Counted from the first letter of the stretch, positions 57,398-64,000 are shown. The stretch: DNA of 64,000 bases from Candidatus Nanoarchaeia archaeon (GCA_028714375.1 JAQTMK010000001.1:1-64000); one strand, 5' to 3'. Notes: generated by a model from the sequence alone, not told the origin. Made by a program: numbers and translations.

Positions 57398-57925
57398 CTA
57401 TTCCTTTTTAAGATATTTATATTCATTTATTAGTCCAGCTTTTCCAGCCAAATAAGCCAAACTAAATCCCTCTCCGGCATTCTCCCCACCCAATATATTA
57501 ATCATTTTTTCCAAATTTTCCTTTCCAAAGTATTTTTGAAAATCTCTATCCATATTAAATGAAGAATCTTTTTTCACCCCAAGAAGTTTTAACATATTTC
57601 TCTTATCCCTATTATCTAATTTAGTAAATGAATCATAAAAGTTAGGGTAGATATGTTTATTCTGCAAAAGAAATAAAAAGTTTTCCCGGGCATATTTAAA
57701 ATTGAGTCTAGCCTGTTCCCTTATGGAAGGCATCCTAATTCCAATATCATCATAATTAATTGCTTCATCAGGGTCCACAATATTAAACCACCTTTTATCC
57801 CTATATTCTAAGATTGGATTAGGAATAAATTCTAAGCTTTGACTAAATGTTTTAGGTTCTGAAGAATCCCCTAATCTTCCCTCGTAATCATCTATACTAA
57901 TTGTTGTATTAGGCAAACCAACCAT
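57398..57925 (-). CDS. Unknown protein upstream of xerA
   Basis: A 175-aa soluble protein, not recognised. Acidic N-terminus, then NFKYARENFLFLLQNKHIYP and a C-terminal helical part with IINILGGE-like NAGEGFSLAYLAGKAG. It is co-oriented with xerA, whose TTG start is 9 nt past its stop, so it is probably in the same transcript. TTTAAATATTAG box upstream. Confidence 0.6.
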   Translation of the reverse strand: MVGLPNTTISIDDYEGRLGDSSEPKTFSQSLEFIPNPILEYRDKRWFNIVDPDEAINYDDIGIRMPSIREQARLNFKYARENFLFLLQNKHIYPNFYDSFTKLDNRDKRNMLKLLGVKKDSSFNMDRDFQKYFGKENLEKMINILGGENAGEGFSLAYLAGKAGLINEYKYLKKE

Positions 57926-57981
57926 AACTATATTTAAAATTTCTAATATTTAAACTTTCGCTTAATTATTTAAATTTGAGG

Positions 57982-57998
57982 TTATCCCGTAATTTTTA
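57982..57998. repeat. Direct repeat TTATCCCGTAAT, left copy
   Basis: Exact 12-bp match to 58723-58734, followed on both sides by a T-rich stretch ending in A. The two copies bracket the 148-aa orphan gene. Confidence 0.6.
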
Positions 57999-58004
57999 AT
58001 TAGT

Positions 58005-58020
58005 TTACATATATATACTA
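58005..58020. repeat. 16-bp repeat TTACATATATATACTA, copy 1
   Basis: Identical to 61485-61500. In both places it lies directly downstream of the hairpin terminator of a minus-strand gene. Confidence 0.7.
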
Positions 58021-58027
58021 TTAATAT

Positions 58028-58054
58028 AAAAAAGAACCCTTCCGAAGAAGGGTT
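58028..58054 (-). terminator. Hairpin terminator with UUCG tetraloop
   Basis: On the minus strand AACCCTTC-TTCG-GAAGGGTT forms a perfect 8-bp stem closed by the stable cUUCGg loop and followed by a T-run. It ends the 148-aa orphan gene and looks like a bacterial intrinsic terminator. Confidence 0.75.
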
Positions 58055-58068
58055 TAATTAAAAACTCC

Positions 58069-58515
58069 CTAGTAAAGGTCTGATTCGTGAGGATGTTCTT
58101 TTTTATAATGTTCCACCCATGCATCCATAAGGTGCTCCTCCTGTCTAGATAGTCGTCCTCTAAATTCATTCCTACGTCTCAAGACCGACCACTCTGGCAT
58201 CACCCTCTCAAATCTAACAAATAACTCTACACCTACATTGCAAGAACTTCCTCTGCCACCCTTGTTTGAAAAGTAGTCAAGCACCTTCAAAAGCCTTTTT
58301 TCTGTACAGTAGATAAGAGTTTCTGTATCTAAATAAAGAATACCCGGAGAGGCATCTGGGAATCTAAGACCGCTAGAGATTAACAGATTCTTTAACCCCA
58401 CATCTCTTCTTATCCGCATTACAATATTACATAAAGAAGAAAGATCTGACTCTTGGATCTTGCTTTTTCCAATGGGAATTAAAAACAACCAAACCCTAAA
58501 TATTTTTTTAAACAT
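58069..58515 (-). CDS. Orphan protein in repeat-bracketed cassette
   Basis: A 148-aa protein, not recognised. A hydrophobic N-terminal stretch (IFRVWLFLIPIG), then GILYLDTETLIYCTEKRL and GGRGSSCNVGVELFVRFER, and a basic C-terminus. An AAGGAG Shine-Dalgarno, a large leader hairpin upstream and a UUCG hairpin terminator downstream make it a self-contained unit. It is GC-richer than its surroundings and bracketed by TTATCCCGTAAT repeats, which suggests transfer. Confidence 0.6.
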   Translation of the reverse strand: MFKKIFRVWLFLIPIGKSKIQESDLSSLCNIVMRIRRDVGLKNLLISSGLRFPDASPGILYLDTETLIYCTEKRLLKVLDYFSNKGGRGSSCNVGVELFVRFERVMPEWSVLRRRNEFRGRLSRQEEHLMDAWVEHYKKEHPHESDLY

Positions 58516-58531
58516 TTCAATCTCCTTTTCT

Positions 58532-58592
58532 ACGGTTTTTCCAAGTCTTCCAGAAATAAGAAGAGAGTTTTATCTAAGACTTAGAAAACCGT
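58532..58592 (-). promoter_or_regulatory. Structured leader hairpin of the orphan gene
   Basis: ACGGTTTT(N3)AAGTCTT at 58532-58549 pairs with AAGACTT(N2)AAAACCGT at 58576-58592. The 15-bp two-part stem sits just before the Shine-Dalgarno on the minus strand and could control translation or transcription. Confidence 0.55.
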
Positions 58593-58722
58593 TATTTTTG
58601 TTTAAATTGGATAAAGATTTTACAACCAGGACATTTATATAGGTTTTGGGTGGCCAAGAGCCCCTTTTTGCCTAAAATAAAGCATTTTTAATGAAAGATT
58701 CCCTTAATGTGTAATCTCTCCA

Positions 58723-58741
58723 TTATCCCGTAATCTTTTTA
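58723..58741. repeat. Direct repeat TTATCCCGTAAT, right copy
   Basis: Right-hand copy of the repeat at 57982, 741 bp away, on the other side of the orphan cassette. Confidence 0.6.
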
Positions 58742-58787
58742 CTTTTTTTAACAAACATTTTTTAAAAACCCTTATACTTTAGAAATT

Positions 58788-59168
58788 ATGACAAAAGTTG
58801 TTGCAAGGGGAGATGTTTATTTGGAGATTTACAAACATTCCCCAGAGGAGGAGATTTGGGGAAACCTAACCAATGTAATCCTTTCTACTCCCCCTTTCAA
58901 GGATTTTCCACAAGGGCGAGGAAAGATTTTATTTAAGATCCTATTTGATGATAGTTATGATTATGATGCTTTTATAAAACAATTTCAAGGATCTAAATTA
59001 ATGTCCAACAATCTTGGAGCATACATCGAAGGAAATTATTATAGGGGATTCCTGGATGTAGAAAATATCTTTTTTTATGATAATCCCCAAAAGGATTTAG
59101 TATCTAGAGTAAATTTCCCGTCACCAAATAAATACCCTCCAAAACCTTACCTAAACCTAAAGAAATAA
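58788..59168 (+). CDS. Unknown 126-aa protein
   Basis: A soluble protein rich in Phe, Tyr and Pro, without a recognised domain: ILFKILFDDSYDYDAFIKQF and GAYIEGNYYRGFLDVENIFF. A CCCTTATACTTTAG box lies about 20 bp before the ATG. It stands alone between two minus-strand genes. Confidence 0.55.
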   Translation: MTKVVARGDVYLEIYKHSPEEEIWGNLTNVILSTPPFKDFPQGRGKILFKILFDDSYDYDAFIKQFQGSKLMSNNLGAYIEGNYYRGFLDVENIFFYDNPQKDLVSRVNFPSPNKYPPKPYLNLKK

Positions 59169-59262
59169 AGGTTCAGATAATAAGCATTACACGAACGTTT
59201 TGGTTAGAATTGGGTAATTTTTAGCTAAAAAGGCTGGATTTTTGATGGTTTTTTGGGTTAGT

Positions 59263-60018
59263 TTAAATATAATAGGTCAAGAACCGAGATACACTTAAAA
59301 TAAGACATATTAAAGTTATTAAAGCGAATAAGATTATTAAAAATAATTTGTGTTTTTTTGATTTAATCCCCCTCAACCTTTGGAATATCTCATAGATCCC
59401 AATCGGAATCCCAATTATAGCAAAAAAGACTAAAAAGGGAAGAAATATTAATAATATTTGATTAACTTCCCTATCTTTGATAGAACTTGGACCATTAATG
59501 TGGATTGTTTGAGATTGTTGGGTTGTACCCCAACTTTCATTAAAAGAGTAAGTAAAATCAATACTTAATTGATAATCCCCTTCCTCTGCATCGGGAGGGG
59601 CATAAATGAGATATCTTAATGGAGAATCGCTTTCATGCTCTTCTACTTCTAACCCCCAATTTGCGATCGAGCATTCATTGCAATCTGGGTTTATATTGGA
59701 CGGAGACAATAAAATCTTTATTTCGTCATCTGTAAATTTATGATAAAGAGATTTAGTTCCAGATAGATTATATACCTCTCTTCCTAAGAAAGTAGATTTT
59801 TTAATGAGTAATGGTCCCTCTATAATTATTGATATTTTTGCTTTTTCAAACTCTCCGCCCCCTGGAAGATAAACAAAAAGTCTAGTTTCTTGCCCAGGAT
59901 CTATGTTACTATCTTCAGCGATTATAAGAATATTATAATTAGTAGAAGCTTGGGATATCCCTGCAAATATAAATATTATGAAAATGGAAAAGCTCCAAAA
60001 TTTTTCTCCTTTAAACAT
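59263..60018 (-). CDS. Secreted/anchored beta-rich protein
   Basis: A 251-aa protein with a signal peptide (FWSFSIFIIFIFAGISQAS), an Ig-like beta-rich ectodomain (about 30-180, with IAEDSNIDPGQETRLFVYL and DYQLSIDFTYSF) and two C-terminal membrane helices. The PGQETRLFVYL pattern is common in archaeal NEW3-like or adhesin modules. Function unknown. A CCTTTAAAC... motif upstream is weak. Confidence 0.6.
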   Translation of the reverse strand: MFKGEKFWSFSIFIIFIFAGISQASTNYNILIIAEDSNIDPGQETRLFVYLPGGGEFEKAKISIIIEGPLLIKKSTFLGREVYNLSGTKSLYHKFTDDEIKILLSPSNINPDCNECSIANWGLEVEEHESDSPLRYLIYAPPDAEEGDYQLSIDFTYSFNESWGTTQQSQTIHINGPSSIKDREVNQILLIFLPFLVFFAIIGIPIGIYEIFQRLRGIKSKKHKLFLIILFALITLICLILSVSRFLTYYI

Positions 60019-60095
60019 AAGAGTCTACAGTTTTATAATTTTAAATATCTTTCGCATAATCCCTCTTATCTGAACCTTTTCTCCGAATAGAAACC

Positions 60096-60136
60096 TTTAT
60101 ATATTAATGCCGTATTAATACCATCTTAATATGGTA
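60096..60136 (+). promoter_or_regulatory. Promoter and operator of the toxin-antitoxin operon
   Basis: TTTATATATT (60097-60106) lies about 28 bp before the antitoxin ATG. Two inverted repeats follow: GTATTAATAC (60112-60121) and TACCAT-N6-ATGGTA (60119-60136), the latter covering the start codon. This fits autorepression by the antitoxin. Confidence 0.6.
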
Positions 60137-60373
60137 CAAGCATTCGTAAATCTTTCGGAAAATGCAAACAAAGTCTTAAATATTCTAAAAGCCAAACACG
60201 CACTAAAAGACAAATCTGAGGCAATAAATATGATGGCTAAAGAATACCAAGAATTAATTCTGGAACCCGAATTAAGGCCTGAATATGTTGAAAAACTTAT
60301 TCAGATAAAAAAACAAAAAGGAATCAAATTCAAAAGTGTTGCAGAATTAAGAAAACACCTTGAAAATGCGTGA
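60131..60373 (+). CDS. Antitoxin, DUF2683/RelB type
   Basis: An 80-aa protein: a ribbon-helix-helix-like start (MVQAFVNLSENANKVLNILK, KDKSEAINMMAKEY) and a toxin-binding tail. It is of the DUF2683 type found with RelE toxins in archaea. The toxin ORF overlaps its end by 8 nt, the usual coupled order of antitoxin then toxin. Confidence 0.85.
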   Translation: MVQAFVNLSENANKVLNILKAKHALKDKSEAINMMAKEYQELILEPELRPEYVEKLIQIKKQKGIKFKSVAELRKHLENA

Positions 60374-60632
60374 ATTTGAAATTAAGCCAGAGCTTGATGA
60401 TAGATTAAAGAAATTAAGAAAGAAGAATAAACCTCTGTATGAAGCTATCATGAAAAAGATTACGGAGATTTTAGAAAGTTCTGATATTGAACATTATAAA
60501 AATCTCAGGTATGATATGAAAGACTCAAAAAGAGTCCATATCGGACATTTTGTTTTAGTATTTAGTTATGACCCATCTAAAGATTTTGTTTATTTTGAGG
60601 ATTTTGATCATCACGATAAGATCTATAACTAA
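60366..60632 (+). CDS. relE: RelE/ParE-family toxin
   Basis: An 88-aa toxin with the RelE fold: KPELDDRLKKLRKKNKPLYEAI, then KRVHIGHFVLVFSYD and a last strand YFEDFDHHDKIYN with the conserved F-x-x-x-x-H-x-D-x-I-Y. RelE toxins cut ribosome-bound mRNA. The ATG at 60366 is preferred to an in-frame TTG two codons earlier. The stop touches that of the convergent membrane gene. Confidence 0.88.
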   Translation: MREFEIKPELDDRLKKLRKKNKPLYEAIMKKITEILESSDIEHYKNLRYDMKDSKRVHIGHFVLVFSYDPSKDFVYFEDFDHHDKIYN

Positions 60633-60929
60633 TTACCGTCTTCCAGCTCTTTTAATCAAACTTCCAACTACCATCAGAAGTATAAAAATAATCAATCCAG
60701 CCCACCATCCCCAGATACTAAGGAATGTTAATACCAGGGCTACAAAGCTTAAGATCTGCAAGATTCTACCGATTGTAACAAGCAAAATATTCTCTTTTTT
60801 GGCAATAGGAACATACTCAGGCATCTTAACAGGCTCGGTTTTAGGCCTGTGTTTTACTACATGTCTAACAGGTTTTTTAACAACTTTCCTTGTTGTTTTT
60901 CTTTTTGTTGTTTTCTTTTTTGCAGCCAT
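60633..60929 (-). CDS. Small membrane protein with basic N-terminal tail
   Basis: A 98-aa protein: a very basic cytoplasmic tail (KKKTTKRKTTRKVVKK, about 1-35) that could contact nucleic acid or anionic lipid, and two membrane helices near the C-terminus. A perfect AGGAGG Shine-Dalgarno lies six bases before the ATG. Function unknown. Confidence 0.65.
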   Translation of the reverse strand: MAAKKKTTKRKTTRKVVKKPVRHVVKHRPKTEPVKMPEYVPIAKKENILLVTIGRILQILSFVALVLTFLSIWGWWAGLIIFILLMVVGSLIKRAGRR

Positions 60930-61004
60930 TTTAAGCCTCCTGGATAAAAAATATTTACTCCTTTATTTATCTTTCTAAGTTTAAAACTTTTAAGCAAAGC
61001 CTAA

Positions 61005-61310
61005 TTATTTTATCTTTGATTTTAATCCTTTAAATAAGTTTCCAAAGGTTTTATAGCATAAATTCAGCTCATTTTTTCCTTTTTTTGTTAGTGAGTATAT
61101 CTTTTTTCTTCCCTTTTGTTTGAGGATTATCAGCTTGTTTTCCCTCAGAACCTTAAGTGCGGGGTATATTGTTCCTGGCGTTAGTTTATTCCCTTTCCTC
61201 TTCCCTATCAGATCTGCCAGTTCGTCTCCGCAGAGCTTGTTTTGGCTGATTTCGTGGAGAATAAGGAAACTCAAAAGACCGTTCATATCAATTATTTTCT
61301 GGTTTTTCAT
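61005..61310 (-). CDS. PadR-family transcriptional regulator
   Basis: A 101-aa PadR winged helix: NGLLSFLILHEISQNKLCGDELAD, LTPGTIYPALKVLRENKLI and the wing KQKGRKKIYSLTKKG. Short PadR proteins usually repress a nearby gene and themselves. The region upstream is full of repeats (61374-61423). Targets are probably itself and perhaps the small membrane protein gene downstream. Confidence 0.88.
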   Translation of the reverse strand: MKNQKIIDMNGLLSFLILHEISQNKLCGDELADLIGKRKGNKLTPGTIYPALKVLRENKLIILKQKGRKKIYSLTKKGKNELNLCYKTFGNLFKGLKSKIK

Positions 61311-61373
61311 GCTGTTATAAAATACTTAAAATATATAAATCTATCGGTTATACTATATATTGGATATAAGATT

Positions 61374-61423
61374 ATTGGTTAAACAATAGATTGGTTTACC
61401 AATATATTGGACAAACAATAGAT
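61374..61423. promoter_or_regulatory. Repeat-rich operator region upstream of padR
   Basis: ATTGG-WY-AAACAATAGAT occurs twice as direct repeats (61374-61391 and 61406-61423; 16 of 18 identical). Between them is TTGGTTTACCAA (61391-61402) overlapping the perfect palindrome CCAATATATTGG (61399-61410). These are plausible PadR sites. Confidence 0.6.
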
Positions 61424-61484
61424 ATAAAAAAGTTAAAATAGAAATTTCAATCAAAGCTTAAAACTTTTAGGCGGATAGTTTTAG

Positions 61485-61500
61485 TTACATATATATACTA
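61485..61500. repeat. 16-bp repeat TTACATATATATACTA, copy 2
   Basis: Identical to 58005-58020, again directly beyond a hairpin terminator of a minus-strand cassette. Confidence 0.7.
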
Positions 61501-61507
61501 ATAACCT

Positions 61508-61545
61508 AAAAAAAGCAAATCCTTCCTTTGGAAAGAAATGCTTTT
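61508..61545 (-). terminator. Hairpin terminator of the three-gene SD cassette
   Basis: On the minus strand AAAAGCA…TTTCC-AAA-GGAA…TGCTTTT folds into a long stem followed by a run of T. It lies just after the 97-aa membrane protein gene. Confidence 0.65.
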
Positions 61546-61578
61546 ATGGCATATAACCTATTACTATCGTCGATTGAT

Positions 61579-61872
61579 TTAGATATTTCCTTGACCGGTT
61601 CCAGTCCCTGCTGATGATTGTTCTGGCTGAGGATAAATCTCCTGATTCTCTTGTTCAATCAATGCTTTCTTGGTAGGTCCTTTTTTTACTTCTGAGCAGA
61701 CAATCAAAACCAAACCGATTACGACTCCTATGACAATTTCCGGACCCATCGCATCAATCTTTCTTTGGGAATACAAAACCAATGGACTTAATCCAAGCGC
61801 AAGGATTATTGAACCGAGGAAAAAAAGGATCCATCCTTGCACAGTTCTTTTTGATAATCTGAAAAATTTCAT
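61579..61872 (-). CDS. Two-helix membrane protein (SD cassette, gene 3)
   Basis: A 97-aa protein with two membrane helices (VQGWILFFLGSIILALGL and EIVIGVVIGLVLIVC) and a polar C-terminal tail (QPEQSSAGTGTGQG). The GGAGGT Shine-Dalgarno is strong. Last gene of a three-gene run with closely spaced starts and a hairpin terminator. Function unknown. Confidence 0.62.
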   Translation of the reverse strand: MKFFRLSKRTVQGWILFFLGSIILALGLSPLVLYSQRKIDAMGPEIVIGVVIGLVLIVCSEVKKGPTKKALIEQENQEIYPQPEQSSAGTGTGQGNI

Positions 61873-61889
61873 TTAGCTAAACCTCCTTT

Positions 61890-62342
61890 CTATAGTTTAT
61901 TTTTTTTGTCTTCGGACACCCGGATAGGCATTTTATTTTCTACAAAAATTCCCGGGCCCAGATCTCTCGAGAGAATACTATCATAATCTTCACCGAATTT
62001 TTTTCTGAGTTCGATGAATAATAATCTCGCTTCAGGATCAGCGTCAATCTCAGCAACGATTTCAGGAACCAAACACTTCGTAAATTTTTCAAAATGTTCT
62101 TTGCTATCCTTTTCTTTGATTGTCATAAGGATAATTCTCCACACGATTGGCCGAATAATCTTCTGAAATTTCTCTTCCGATATAAACCCGCTGCTTATAT
62201 CAAAATGAAATTCTTCAGTCTCAATGTTAAATGAAAAACCCATATAACAAAAATGGCCTTTCTTACTCGGATCTTTGGGATCTGGGACAAATCCATGAGG
62301 AACCATATAGACTTTAAAAGTTTTTACTTCTTCCTTACGCAT
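61890..62342 (-). CDS. Unknown 150-aa protein (SD cassette, gene 2)
   Basis: A soluble protein: VYMVPHGFVPDPKDPSKKGH, a FHFDISSGFISEEKFQ block and a helical C-terminal half ending in GPGIFVENKMPIRV. No domain recognised. The ATG at 62342 is chosen because AAGGAGGT lies directly before it; the longer ORF start encodes the Shine-Dalgarno itself (MKGGCEM). Codon use is GC-richer than average here. Confidence 0.6.
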   Translation of the reverse strand: MRKEEVKTFKVYMVPHGFVPDPKDPSKKGHFCYMGFSFNIETEEFHFDISSGFISEEKFQKIIRPIVWRIILMTIKEKDSKEHFEKFTKCLVPEIVAEIDADPEARLLFIELRKKFGEDYDSILSRDLGPGIFVENKMPIRVSEDKKNKL

Positions 62343-62369
62343 TTCACAACCTCCTTTCATTTAGTTTGG

Positions 62370-62711
62370 TTATGATTTGTTGCTAATGCGGTCAAATGAC
62401 GGGAGAATTACCTCCCTTTCAAGTCTTTCGAAGTCCACTTTTTGTATGGTTACATGTAAGGTTATTTCTGGGGAGACAAAAAACCAGCGATCCTCGTTTA
62501 GATGGTCGCGGACAAAACTATGAGTGATTTTCTGAACCGTACAGATAATATCTTTCCTAGTTTCTAAATTGGTGATACGAACAGTCTCTCCTTCTGAGGG
62601 TTGAACTGAATAACCGATCCTCAGTTTTCCCTGGTAATTGATTCTTGTAAATTGTTTCTCCCCTTCAGCACAAGGAACCTCTACAATCAATTTAAGAATG
62701 TAATCGTACAT
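62370..62711 (-). CDS. Unknown 113-aa protein (SD cassette, gene 1)
   Basis: A beta-rich soluble protein (YDYILKLIVEVPCAEGEKQF, IGYSVQPSEGETVRITN, ITLHVTIQKVDFERL). Not recognised. The ATG at 62711 follows AAAGGAG by eight bases; the longer ORF start includes this site. First gene of the cassette. Confidence 0.6.
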   Translation of the reverse strand: MYDYILKLIVEVPCAEGEKQFTRINYQGKLRIGYSVQPSEGETVRITNLETRKDIICTVQKITHSFVRDHLNEDRWFFVSPEITLHVTIQKVDFERLEREVILPSFDRISNKS

Positions 62712-62903
62712 CTCAAAACTCCTTTCTTCCACGTTTTCCGTGGATTTTAAAGTTTAGAACATAGCTCTAACTACAACCTCTTTTACCAAAAAATTTCAAA
62801 TTTACAATAAAAACTAGCGAAATAAATACTTATAAACCTTTCTAGTATCTAATAACTTCTTTTTTATAATAATCCTTAAATAAACAGAGATATTAAGATA
62901 ATC

Positions 62904-63281
62904 ATGAACTCAGGCCTAAAAAGGCTAGGTTTTTTTGGTATTGTTTTTGTTATATTGATTGTTGCAATTTTCTTAATTTTTTTGGTTGTAGAGCAAATAA
63001 AAAATAGAATTTTAGTTTCTTTGATTTTAGCATTTGTTTTAGCATTGGTTATAACAATATTCAAATCCCCATTCCAGAACGAACTTTCAAAAGAACTTAA
63101 GACAGTGATAAGATACACAATGTTATGCAAGGACTGCGGATGGGAATGGATGTCCAACACTACTTCATTAAAACCAAACAGATGTCCTAACTGCCGTTCT
63201 GAAAATCTTGAAACTCTTGGTTGGAGAAAAATAAAAACAAATCTCAAAAAAGAGAAAGATCTTAGAAGTTTTTTTAAATGA
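62904..63281 (+). CDS. Membrane protein with zinc ribbon
   Basis: A 125-aa protein with two N-terminal membrane helices (GFFGIVFVILIVAIFLIFLV and ILVSLILAFVLALVITIF) and a cytoplasmic zinc ribbon CKDCGWEW…CPNCRSEN, followed by a basic tail. The ribbon may bind nucleic acid or protein. It lies just before tRNA-Lys. Confidence 0.7.
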   Translation: MNSGLKRLGFFGIVFVILIVAIFLIFLVVEQIKNRILVSLILAFVLALVITIFKSPFQNELSKELKTVIRYTMLCKDCGWEWMSNTTSLKPNRCPNCRSENLETLGWRKIKTNLKKEKDLRSFFK

Positions 63282-63320
63282 AAACACATATAAACTCTTA
63301 AAATTGAATTTTTTCTTTAT

Positions 63321-63395
63321 GGGCCTTTAGCGCAGCCTGGGTAGCGCAGCACACTCTTAATGTGAAGGTCGGGGGTTCAAATCCCTCAAGGCCCG
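63321..63395 (+). tRNA. trnK: tRNA-Lys (anticodon CTT)
   Basis: The cloverleaf is complete: acceptor GGGCCTT/AAGGCCC, D arm GCGC…GCGC, anticodon loop CTCTTAA, variable AGGTC, T arm with TTCAAAT, discriminator G. CTT reads AAG (Lys). The CCA end is not encoded; a T-run follows. The outermost anticodon-stem pair is a G-A mismatch (27-43). No intron. Confidence 0.93.
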
Positions 63396-63441
63396 GTTTT
63401 TTCCACAACATTTAAATATCTCTTTGAATGTATATTTTATT

Positions 63442-63678
63442 ATGAAAAAGAGGAATTCAAATTCTAATCTAATTGCAATAATTTCAATCATAGCTATTGT
63501 TATTATTGTTGCCATAACTTTTTTTGTTTTGAATAAGGGAGAGACAATAACAACTGAAAATTCTACAGGCGGAGTAATTATCTGCGGAATGGATTATCCA
63601 TGCGGAATGCCTGATGGTGTTTGCCCAGCCAGTTATGGTGCTGACTGTAATGGTAATGATATAGATTGTGAGGTGTAA
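63442..63678 (+). CDS. Small membrane-anchored Cys-containing protein
   Basis: A 78-aa protein: N-terminal basic residues, one membrane helix (IISIIAIVIIVAITFFVL) and a short ectodomain with CGMDYPCGMPDGVCPASYG…CNGNDIDC. The ATG at 63442 follows an ATTTAAATATC box about 30 bp upstream. It precedes a secreted Cys-rich protein gene by 1 nt and is probably co-transcribed with it. Confidence 0.68.
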   Translation: MKKRNSNSNLIAIISIIAIVIIVAITFFVLNKGETITTENSTGGVIICGMDYPCGMPDGVCPASYGADCNGNDIDCEV

Positions 63679-63679
63679 A

Positions 63680-64000
63680 ATGAAAAAAATATTTTTAGCT
63701 TTAATTTTATTTGGTGCTGTTTTTGCAGGGGTTTCTTTGGCCTGTGTTTGTTATATTAATCCAGATGGTTCTGATGCTTGGTGTGATCCTGAAGGATGTA
63801 ATACAGAAGGAAGTTATTGTGTAGAGACCGATAGTTATTGTAAGATTGGAACTAAGACTTTAACCTGCTGTGAAGGTAGATGTGATTCAACAACAAAAAA
63901 ATGTATTCCCCCTCCAGCCACATGTAAAACAGAAACACAAACCTGTAATTTAAATTCAGATTGTTGTGTAGGATTTTGTAGTATTAATCCTCAGGATTCA
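63680..64000 (+). CDS. Secreted Cys-rich protein (3' end outside window)
   Basis: At least 107 residues: signal peptide MKKIFLALILFGAVFAGVSLA, then a Cys-dense region (CVCYINPDGSDAWCDPEGC, CCEGRCDSTTKKC, CNLNSDCCVGFC) with the knottin-like pattern seen also at the start of the giant kelch protein. GAGGTG lies before the ATG. The chain continues past the window edge. Confidence 0.7.
   Translation, partial: MKKIFLALILFGAVFAGVSLACVCYINPDGSDAWCDPEGCNTEGSYCVETDSYCKIGTKTLTCCEGRCDSTTKKCIPPPATCKTETQTCNLNSDCCVGFCSINPQDS

Noticed and set aside
61364..61380. Possible XerA dif site (ATTGGATATAAG, similar to half of a Pyrococcus dif)
   Set aside because: Only one half matches and the second half is absent; the place is better explained by padR operator repeats.
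63321..63395. tRNA-Lys as an integration site for the neighbouring accessory region
   Set aside because: No second copy of the tRNA 3' end was found in the window.

Overview
The window is an AT-rich, densely packed archaeal chromosome segment. The information-processing genes are archaeal: FEN-1, PolB, PolD large and small subunits, Orc1/Cdc6, RadB, Hef, PAN, Cdc48 and membrane-anchored LonB. Most lone or first genes have a TATA-like box 20-35 bp before the ATG (leaderless style). Many small, poorly conserved membrane proteins and Cys-rich surface proteins point to a DPANN lineage, probably Woesearchaeota or Pacearchaeota. That placement is inferred from protein content; no rRNA gene is present.

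Layout. 1-6.4 kb: FEN-1 (cut by the window edge), a B12/radical SAM protein, PolB, MetAP, an NTF2-like protein and a TrmB regulator. 6.4-8.0 kb: two tandem 32-residue peptides that are near copies and end in Cys, followed by a radical SAM/SPASM protein. This looks like an undescribed RiPP cassette and is the main discovery candidate. 8.0-17.7 kb: endonuclease V-like glycosylase, Cdc48, RadB, a one-gene islet flanked by a duplicated radB 3' end, a SASA esterase, TopA, three paralogous Cys-rich membrane-anchored proteins, a phosphoesterase and UppS. 18.6-20.5 kb: a winged-helix protein, two unknowns and a PAC2 protein. 20.5-28.1 kb: a membrane machine locus with a TadC-like platform, a TadA-like ATPase, two coiled-coil proteins, three paralogous multi-pass proteins and a PRC-barrel protein. 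28.1-38.5 kb: TraB, a catalytically dead M50-like protein, Hef lacking HhH, thpR, ureohydrolase, PAN, TyrRS, OB-fold protein, TctA-like permease, ATP-grasp and nitrilase. 38.5-43.3 kb: a 1347-aa kelch/Asp-Cys-rich surface protein and a class III-like pilin-type protein.

43.3-50.1 kb holds PolD-large, PolD-small and orc1/cdc6, then a non-coding region with ORB-like repeats in opposed orientations around an AT-rich stretch. This is the best candidate for a replication origin. 50.1-55.2 kb: small membrane protein, PRC-barrel, LonB, wHTH, ArgRS and an unknown.

55.2-62.8 kb is accessory: two convergent coiled-coil/wHTH proteins with simple repeats in their hinges, XerA, several orphans, a DUF2683/RelE toxin-antitoxin pair, a PadR regulator with a repeat-rich upstream region, and cassettes with strong Shine-Dalgarno sites and bacterial-style hairpin terminators that share a downstream repeat. 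The window ends with a zinc-ribbon membrane protein, tRNA-Lys(CTT) and two small Cys-rich secreted or anchored proteins, the last cut by the edge.
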